Below the pieces are notes generated by a model. That model searched no databases, had not been told where the DNA came from, and saw nothing but the letters and a program-made list of their open reading frames with translations. From Verrucomicrobiota bacterium (GTDB lineage: Bacteria; Verrucomicrobiota; Verrucomicrobiia; Chthoniobacterales; UBA10450), in contig QHNH01000010.1 of the NCBI GenBank assembly GCA_003218375.1, positions 249,887 through 313,886 of the forward strand: a stretch of 64,000 bases of DNA, written 5' to 3'. A program made the translations under genes and the position numbers. Below are positions 58,605-64,000 of the stretch, piece by piece (the first letter of the stretch is position 1; each line of letters starts with the position of its first letter).

Positions 58605-60887
58605 TTACCGTGGTTTCAGCGGTGTTATGGTTCGGGACGGCGCCGGTTTTTCGCTGCGACAATTCTGCTGGGCCTCTTCTCTGGAACCATAACATTGCGC
58701 GCCGCTGGCCTTGGCGCGCGCCTCGCTCAGCTGAGTCACTCTTCCGTTAAGACAGACCCAGCACGACTTGGGCTGCTCCTTCGGCTTGCAATTCTGCTGC
58801 GCCTCTTCCCTGGAACCATAGCATTGCGCACCGCTGGCCCTGGCTCGTGCTTCGCTGAGCTGAACCACTTTTCCGTTCACGCACGTCCAGCACTTGGTCT
58901 CGGTCGTCTGTTTGCAATTCTGCTGCGCTTCTTCCTGCGAACCGTAGCATTTGAGACGCCTGGCCTTCGCCTGCGCGGCAGTAAGCTGGGTAACACTTCC
59001 ATTTACACAGACCCAGCAACCGCCGCCCTCGGGCTTCGGTGCGCAATTCCTCTGCGCTTCCTCTTGCGAAGCGTAGCATTGGAGTTTTCTGGCTGCCGCT
59101 TGTGCCTGCGTGAGCTGCGTAACATTTCCGGCGACGCAGACCCAGCACATCTTGTCCCCGCCCCCACAATTGCGCTGGGCTTCTTCCTGGGAACCGTAGC
59201 ATTTCGCGCCTCTGGCCTTCGCCTGCGCTTCAGTCAACTGCATCACTTGTCCACCGATGCAGACCCAGCACATTCTCTCCTGGCAACTGCGCTGCGCTTC
59301 TTCCCGGGAAGTGAAACATCTTGCGCCCCTTTCCCGCGCCTGCGCCTCGGTCACCTGGACGGCCTGGTTGTCGATGCAGATCCAGCACTTCGCGCAATTT
59401 CTCTTTGCTTCGTCCGGTGAAGGATAGCATTTGAGTCCTCTTTCCCGGGCCTGCGCCTCAGTAAGCTCAGCGACTTGTCCGTCGATGCAGACCCAGCACT
59501 TCCCACCACAGTTCCGCCGCGCTTCTTCCTCGGTAGAATAGCATTTGGCGCCGCGCGCCCGGGCCTCTGGCTCGGTGAGCTCCACGACTCTCCCGTCGAT
59601 GCAAACCCAGCATTTTCCACAGTTTCGTCGCGCTTCTTGCTCGGTCCGGTAGCATGGAACGCCGCGTTCGCGGGCTTCGGCTTCGGTCGCTCGCACAACT
59701 TTTCCGTCCAGGCACACCCAGCAAAGCTTTCCGCAATTCTGCAGCGCCAACTCCAGGGAAGGATAGCACTTAAGCCGTTTGTCCCGCGCTTCGGTGTCGG
59801 TCAATTGCACCACTTTCCCGTCAAGGCAAACCCAGCAGAGCTTGCCACAATCCCTTTGCGCCTCTTCCGGCGTGGTGTAGCAACGAAGACGTCTCTCCCG
59901 CGCCTCGGCCTCCGGTAGCTGGACCACTTTTCCGTCGAGACAGACCCAGCACTTTCCGCAATTCCGCTGCGCTTCCTCCTGGGTAGGATAGCATTTGAGA
60001 TTTTTCTCCCGGGCCTGCGCCGCAGTCACCTGCACTACTTTTCCGTCGACGCAGATCCAGCAAAGTTTCCCGCACTCCCTCTTCGCCTGCTCTGGCGAAT
60101 CGTAACATCGACCACCTTTCGCCTCGCAATCGGCGCGGCTCGTCTTGATCACCTTATCGCCGACGCAGCACCAGCAGGGCTTGCAGTTCTTGATCGCTTC
60201 TTCCCGGGAAGCATAACATTGACCGCCCTTGGCCTTGCATTCCGTGTCCGGGATCAGGACGATGCGCCCGTTAATGCAGCAGTAGCAATAGTTAGGAGGA
60301 GGCGGAGGCGGCGGGCAGCCGCAGTGCGGGGGGCAGGGCAACGGCCACCACCAGCAATGGGGCGGTTGCGGCGGACAAGGCGGATGTTCCCCGGGACCGC
60401 CATGCCACTTGTAACACCCGCAGTCAGTCTCCCACCACCAGCCGCCACCTTCCTGGATCCAAACCCACTGACAACACACGTACGACCAATTCCCGCCATC
60501 GACCGGCGTTGGCGTTAGAAGGAACGCGTGTTTCTCGCCGCTATTGGTGACGCCGTCGCCAATAATGAGGCAGGAATCGCTGATCGATTTCGCCACCGTC
60601 AGGACCTTCAAGTCGGTGAGGGAAAGATCGCAGAGCGTGTTGAGATCGTACATCTGGCCGCTCACATAAAGGAAGGCATGCTCGGCGCCGTCAGTCGTCG
60701 TGGAGGAGCCGACGATCATTCCGTGCACGTTGTGCCCTGGGCCGGAGACGCCGTTCGCGGAGCTCGTCGTGCCACCGAGGGTTCCCAAGTCCGTAACGGT
60801 GTAACTCAATTGCGCTTCGGCGCGCGTAGATACGAAAAGGAGGACGGAAAAAAGCGCTCCCAGGCTGAGGTAGGTTTTGTTTTTCAT
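58605..60887 (-). CDS. Secreted protein with HAF-type domain and 14 tandem cysteine-rich repeats
   Basis: A 760-residue protein. The signal peptide is LGALFSVLLFVSTRAEA. Residues 28-125 contain YTVTDLGTLGG and two HAF motifs (EHAFLY, KHAFLL), as in extracellular HAF-repeat proteins. A Trp/Cys/Pro/Gly-rich linker covers 133-200. Residues 201-743 consist of 14 repeats, each with a 35-residue core of pattern C-W-x-C-x(19)-C-Y-x(9)-C, with typical text CWVCLDGKVVQL and EEAQRNC. Between cores lie 2 to 8 residues. About 56 cysteines are thus spaced regularly. I do not recognise the repeat. Disulfide- or metal-stabilised modules on the cell surface are inferred. Confidence 0.85.
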   Translation of the reverse strand: MKNKTYLSLGALFSVLLFVSTRAEAQLSYTVTDLGTLGGTTSSANGVSGPGHNVHGMIVGSSTTTDGAEHAFLYVSGQMYDLNTLCDLSLTDLKVLTVAKSISDSCLIIGDGVTNSGEKHAFLLTPTPVDGGNWSYVCCQWVWIQEGGGWWWETDCGCYKWHGGPGEHPPCPPQPPHCWWWPLPCPPHCGCPPPPPPPNYCYCCINGRIVLIPDTECKAKGGQCYASREEAIKNCKPCWCCVGDKVIKTSRADCEAKGGRCYDSPEQAKRECGKLCWICVDGKVVQVTAAQAREKNLKCYPTQEEAQRNCGKCWVCLDGKVVQLPEAEARERRLRCYTTPEEAQRDCGKLCWVCLDGKVVQLTDTEARDKRLKCYPSLELALQNCGKLCWVCLDGKVVRATEAEARERGVPCYRTEQEARRNCGKCWVCIDGRVVELTEPEARARGAKCYSTEEEARRNCGGKCWVCIDGQVAELTEAQARERGLKCYPSPDEAKRNCAKCWICIDNQAVQVTEAQARERGARCFTSREEAQRSCQERMCWVCIGGQVMQLTEAQAKARGAKCYGSQEEAQRNCGGGDKMCWVCVAGNVTQLTQAQAAARKLQCYASQEEAQRNCAPKPEGGGCWVCVNGSVTQLTAAQAKARRLKCYGSQEEAQQNCKQTTETKCWTCVNGKVVQLSEARARASGAQCYGSREEAQQNCKPKEQPKSCWVCLNGRVTQLSEARAKASGAQCYGSREEAQQNCRSEKPAPSRTITPLKPR
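58659..60287 (-). repeat. Tandem array of 14 coding repeats (about 105-129 bases each)
   Basis: DNA of residues 201-743 of the cysteine-rich protein. The units are divergent at the third codon position, so the array is not a very recent amplification. The last units (12-14) are the most alike, sharing CYGS(R/Q)EEAQQNC. Confidence 0.85.
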
Positions 60888-61010
60888 GGTGGGGCGACCG
60901 CGTGGTCACTGTCCCGTTTAGGGATCAGGGTGCGCGCTAGCAAGTAAAAAGCGCGGGCCGAATGGCAGCTTCCAGCGTTACCTAACGAGGAACCTAACGA
61001 CAGATCAGGT

Positions 61011-62240
61011 CTACGGCGCGGCCGAGTATGGGATCGGCATGATGCCCTGGGTGCGGGCTTCCGAGAGGTCGATCCACTGGTAACTCGGGTCGCCGGCGTT
61101 CAGCTTCTCTTTGTTCTTCGCCAGGTCTTCGGTGCCGACCTGGACCGCTTTCGCGAACGTCTTCCAATCGCGGCGAGCGCGCACGCTGGCATCGAGTTTG
61201 TCGCGGACCGCGGTCAGCGCGGCGGGATCGCCGGGTTTCTTTTCATCGGCAACGTCGGGGAGGCCGAGGATGGTGGTTTCGAGGCCGATGAACTGGGATT
61301 TGCCGGCGCCGAGATAGAAACCGACATACATGTGCCCGGGGACCGTGACGAGAAACGGCTCGATCGAGATTTTGCGCAGGAGCGAGGCGAAGAGAACGCT
61401 GCCATCGACGCAGTTGGCCTGAGTGTTGGTGAGCGATTGATCGATGAAGCGGACATACTGGCTTTGAACGGTGTCGGACCCGCCGGGCGTGGTGGTAGTG
61501 GAACTATATTGGAGGCCGCGCTTCTGCAGCGCGGACCAAAGGGCGAAGACCTGCTTAAGCGTTTCGTCGTGCTCGTGGGTCGTAACCCGGAAGCCGCTCA
61601 CGATTTTCGTCTCGAGCGCTTCCTGGAGAACCTTGTCGAGCATCGGATGGTTCTCGTTCACGTAAGCGGCGAACATCCAGCCGAGATCGGCGGAACCGGC
61701 GATGAAGTTTTCGTCGTTGAGTGTCTCCTCGGAATTGGCGACGCCGAAGGGACAATCGTTGATCGAGCGGACCTGCAAGGTCTCATATTTTTCGCCGGCG
61801 GGTTCGCCATCCACTTCGAGTTCAAAAGTGATGTTCAAAGGGACCTGCTGCGTCATCTGCCGCAGCTTTTCGAATTTGTAATTCACCTTCGGCGCGATGA
61901 AGTAATCCTTGTCTACCTCGGCCAGTTCGCCGCTCCAGGATGCCGTCGCCATCAGATCGTTCTCCTTGAGGGTGACTTTGACTTTCGAGTTTTCCGCTGG
62001 CGCTTTAACCGAAACGCCCACCAAACCAAAGCGTTCGCCGAGCAAGTAAGGGTCGGGCTTTTCCGCCTCCTGATCGTCGGGCTCGACCGGACGCACCGAC
62101 GCCGTAGCGATAATCAGCGACGGGAAAAGCTGATGATCCATGTTCGCCTCCGGTGTCCATTCGATGTCCTGGGCCCTGGAGACGGAAGCGAGGAAGAGAT
62201 AAGCGCATCCGGCAACGATCGTGGAAAGAAAGGATTTCAT
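61011..62240 (-). CDS. Exported transglutaminase-like protein
   Basis: A 409-residue protein with a signal peptide (FLSTIVAGCAYLFLASVSRAQ). The N-terminal half is beta-rich. The C-terminal half has TQANCVDGSVLFASLLRKI (candidate nucleophilic Cys) and VPGHMYVGFYLG (candidate His), the spacing of transglutaminase-like cysteine proteases. An acidic partner would be further downstream (GLETT or IDLSEA). I chose ATG 62240, in front of the signal peptide; the longer frame begins in the repeat block at 62300. Confidence 0.68.
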   Translation of the reverse strand: MKSFLSTIVAGCAYLFLASVSRAQDIEWTPEANMDHQLFPSLIIATASVRPVEPDDQEAEKPDPYLLGERFGLVGVSVKAPAENSKVKVTLKENDLMATASWSGELAEVDKDYFIAPKVNYKFEKLRQMTQQVPLNITFELEVDGEPAGEKYETLQVRSINDCPFGVANSEETLNDENFIAGSADLGWMFAAYVNENHPMLDKVLQEALETKIVSGFRVTTHEHDETLKQVFALWSALQKRGLQYSSTTTTPGGSDTVQSQYVRFIDQSLTNTQANCVDGSVLFASLLRKISIEPFLVTVPGHMYVGFYLGAGKSQFIGLETTILGLPDVADEKKPGDPAALTAVRDKLDASVRARRDWKTFAKAVQVGTEDLAKNKEKLNAGDPSYQWIDLSEARTQGIMPIPYSAAP

Positions 62241-62299
62241 CCCAGATCGTTCGCGCGCCCCGATCCAAAAGACAAGTCGAAGGCCGACCTTATGAAGAG

Positions 62300-62413
62300 A
62301 ATGACGAAATCCGAATGTTGAATGCCGAAACAATGACGAAGCTCGAAGTCGAATGACGCAATCCTAGTCATCTTTTGATCGTTCGTCGTTCGTCATTCGG
62401 AATTCGTCATTTT
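62300..62413. repeat. ATGACGAA-type dispersed repeat block, copy 2
   Basis: AATGACGAA and TCGAATGACG words are followed by their complements (TTCGTCATTCGGAATTCGTCAT), as in 21575-21688. It lies between divergent genes. Confidence 0.6.
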
Positions 62414-62450
62414 CTTGATCTTCGGCCGGGTTTCCTTCAGAAGATTCGGG

Positions 62451-63677
62451 ATGGAAATCTACGTCGGCAAGAATGGCCAACAGCTCGGGCCTTTTTCTCT
62501 TGAGGAAGTGAATCGGAAACTGGCGGACGGCACGTTCGCCGCCTCGGACCTGGCCTGGTATGAAGGCGCCGCCGGCTGGGCACCACTCTCCAGCGTAGCC
62601 GGCGTGGTAATCCCGCCCTCTGCCGCCGCGAGTCCAGCGCCGACGCCTGCCCCGACACCGGCGCCTGCGACCGTGCCATCTTCGGCCGCGCCGATACGGA
62701 CAAACGCTTCCATTGTCCAACCAGCCCAACCCGCACGCAGCACGAAAATCCTCGCGTTGGTGAGTTGGATTCTCATGGGAATTACACTCGTCGTCTCGTT
62801 CATTCCGTTCGTCGGCTGCGGCGCATGGGTCTTGGTCTGGCCGGTGGCGATCGCGGCCATCGTCATGGGAATTGTTATCGTGGCCCGAGGCGCGCCCGCC
62901 AAAGGCGGTTTCGTCATTCTCGCCGCGATCGTGATGGTGCCGGTGGCTATTTTCGGGCCCGTTTACACTACCGGGCTCGCGATCGGAGCGCTCGAGCGCA
63001 AGCAGCAAACCCAAATCCTGGAAAATCTCCGTCAGATCGACTCCGCAAAAACTAAGTGGGTCTCGGAAACAAAGGCCAGCACTGGGACTCCAGTGACGAT
63101 GGCGAGCCTAACGAGTCAGTTCGGCGGAAAGGAAATGAAATCGGCTATTGACGAAACCTACGATCCTATGCCGGTGGGCCAGCCGCCGACGGCCACAATT
63201 CCTTCCAGCAAGACTCTCGGCACGTTTAGCGGCGGTGATGTGGTCACGGCCGCGAGCCTGGAAAAAGCGCTCGCAAATAGTTCCATGTTTACCTGGAACA
63301 TTAAACCAAGCACCACCACAACCACCTCCTCCGCGAGTCCGGCCCCGCAATCATCGCCTAGGCCGAAGCCAGTTCCCAGCGTGACCGTCTCGCCGAAACC
63401 ATCGGAATCCCCCAAGCCCTCAGCTTCGCCCAAACCCAGTTCTTTCCCCCATTCTCTGATCTCGCCCCGGCAAAGCGTGGAGCCGGAGGAATCACCTTCC
63501 TCGCGACCATCGCCCTCCGCCAAGTTCGGTCCGCGCACCAACCCGCGGCAATCGCCCTCGCCTTCCGACGAAAAATCGGATTCGGAAAAATCCGGCGGCT
63601 TGAAGCAGGGACGTAAATTTCCGCGGGAATCGCCCGGCGCGACCCCGGAAAAATCGCCGGACGACGACGACGAGTGA
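62451..63677 (+). CDS. GYF_2-domain membrane protein with Ser/Pro-rich tail
   Basis: A 408-residue protein. The GYF_2 (DUF4339) domain covers residues 1-47 (YVGKNGQQLGPFSLEEVNRKLADGTFAASDLAWYEG, with a GPFS-like binding core). A Pro/Ala linker follows, then a long hydrophobic region (about 103-190) with a VSFIPFVGCGAWVLVWPVAIAAIVMGI core, and a pseudopilin-like segment (QILENLRQIDSAKTKWVSE). The C-terminus after residue 290 is low-complexity Ser/Pro/Lys (SPKPSESPKPSASPKP). GYF_2 domains mediate proline-rich peptide binding; no function is known for such proteins. ATG 62451 is used; the frame from 62415 is unlikely. Confidence 0.72.
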   Translation: MEIYVGKNGQQLGPFSLEEVNRKLADGTFAASDLAWYEGAAGWAPLSSVAGVVIPPSAAASPAPTPAPTPAPATVPSSAAPIRTNASIVQPAQPARSTKILALVSWILMGITLVVSFIPFVGCGAWVLVWPVAIAAIVMGIVIVARGAPAKGGFVILAAIVMVPVAIFGPVYTTGLAIGALERKQQTQILENLRQIDSAKTKWVSETKASTGTPVTMASLTSQFGGKEMKSAIDETYDPMPVGQPPTATIPSSKTLGTFSGGDVVTAASLEKALANSSMFTWNIKPSTTTTTSSASPAPQSSPRPKPVPSVTVSPKPSESPKPSASPKPSSFPHSLISPRQSVEPEESPSSRPSPSAKFGPRTNPRQSPSPSDEKSDSEKSGGLKQGRKFPRESPGATPEKSPDDDDE

Positions 63678-63743
63678 TCGCGCGACGAGTCCGCTGCACT
63701 TACAAAGAGTCGGATTGATTTTTTAAGCCAGCTTCCTGGCTCA

Positions 63744-64000
63744 ATGATTATTTTTCACGATCGCCGTTGCACGGAGTATTCCGCGCCGGGCCACCCGGAA
63801 CGGCCGGGGCGGATTGAGCGGACGGTTCCGTTGCTGCGAGATCGCCATCCGGAGTGGGAATGGCGGGAGCCAGTCCCAGCGAATGAAGCCGCGCTCCGGC
63901 GGGCGCATTCTCGGGAACACGTGGCGCAAATCCGGGCGGCATCACATCCTTTCGATGCGGATACGCCGGCGTACCCGGGAATTTACGAGCACGCCACGCG
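63744..64000 (+). CDS. Histone deacetylase family protein, 3' truncated by the window
   Basis: An ATG at 63744 opens a frame that is open to the window end (85 codons). FHDRRCTEYSAPGHPERPGRI matches the N-terminal HPERP block of the acetylpolyamine amidohydrolase/histone deacetylase family. RAHSREHVAQI and DADTPAYPGIYEHA follow, typical of the region before the zinc site. The catalytic part is beyond the window. Such bacterial enzymes remove acetyl groups from polyamines, acetoin-related compounds or proteins. Confidence 0.8.
   Translation, partial: MIIFHDRRCTEYSAPGHPERPGRIERTVPLLRDRHPEWEWREPVPANEAALRRAHSREHVAQIRAASHPFDADTPAYPGIYEHAT

Noticed and set aside
58659-60287. Cysteine-repeat array considered as a CRISPR or minisatellite
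   Set aside because: The periodicity is in coding sequence; the units keep protein pattern but vary at third positions, so selection acts on the protein.
63726-63741. Small hairpin AGCCAGCTTCCTGGCT considered as a terminator for the GYF_2 gene
   Set aside because: The T-run lies on its 5' side for plus-strand transcription, and the stem is only six base pairs.

Overview
The window is a G+C-rich bacterial chromosome segment, most likely from a soil member of the Verrucomicrobiota (Spartobacteria / Chthoniobacterales type). This placement is my inference. It rests on the gyrase sequence signatures, a complete Bat (aerotolerance-type) operon, secreted proteins with tandem 'NISTRGLVQTGDN' units, weak or absent Shine-Dalgarno sites, frequent TTG/GTG starts, and many families of short palindromic intergenic repeats. 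No rRNA, CRISPR array, integrase or transposase was seen. There are two tRNA genes, Leu(UAA) and Val(CAC).

Layout. 1-3.2 kb: tail of a BNR/VPS10-type protein, DoxX, a sugar nucleotidyltransferase, and psd-pssA for phosphatidylethanolamine synthesis. 3.4-9.1 kb: gyrB and gyrA, separated by a GxxExxY gene whose two ends are a 30-bp inverted repeat. 9.1-13.1 kb: a small lipoprotein, an ArfB-like GGQ protein, a broken FMN reductase, tRNA-Leu, PfpI, pgsA and der. 13.3-21.5 kb: the operon moxR-DUF58-DUF4381-batA-batBC-batD-batE, with batB and batC fused. 21.8-26 kb: a conserved unknown protein, then pilM-pilN-pilO-pilP-like genes without a neighbouring secretin. 26-33.9 kb: cstA, a methyltransferase, valS, an amidase and murI.

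34.2-37.4 kb: a tight four-gene minus-strand cluster (FAD/Rieske oxidoreductase, secreted unknown, luciferase-like, MmcQ/YjbR) beside a cysteine-rich winged-helix regulator. 38.3-45.2 kb: DUF2231, transaldolase, SDR, GH15, a membrane protein, glyS, OsmC and tRNA-Val. 45.3-49.3 kb: three exported proteins. 49.4-52.8 kb: an accessory island with a metallothionein-like ORF, a disrupted ORF6N pseudogene, duplicated segments, and a two-gene AAA ATPase plus TOPRIM-like module that looks like a phage-defence pair. 52.9-55.8 kb: KorA/KorB 2-oxoacid:ferredoxin oxidoreductase. 55.8-63.7 kb: mostly exported proteins, including a 760-residue protein with 14 tandem cysteine-rich repeats. 63.7 kb to the end: the start of a histone-deacetylase-like gene.

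The most unusual items are the 14-repeat cysteine protein, the GxxExxY unit between the gyrase genes with an ORF-less relative at 49.5 kb, the AAA/TOPRIM pair, and short repeats embedded inside the housekeeping genes valS and der. All functional statements come from reading the sequence against remembered family features. No database search was run.
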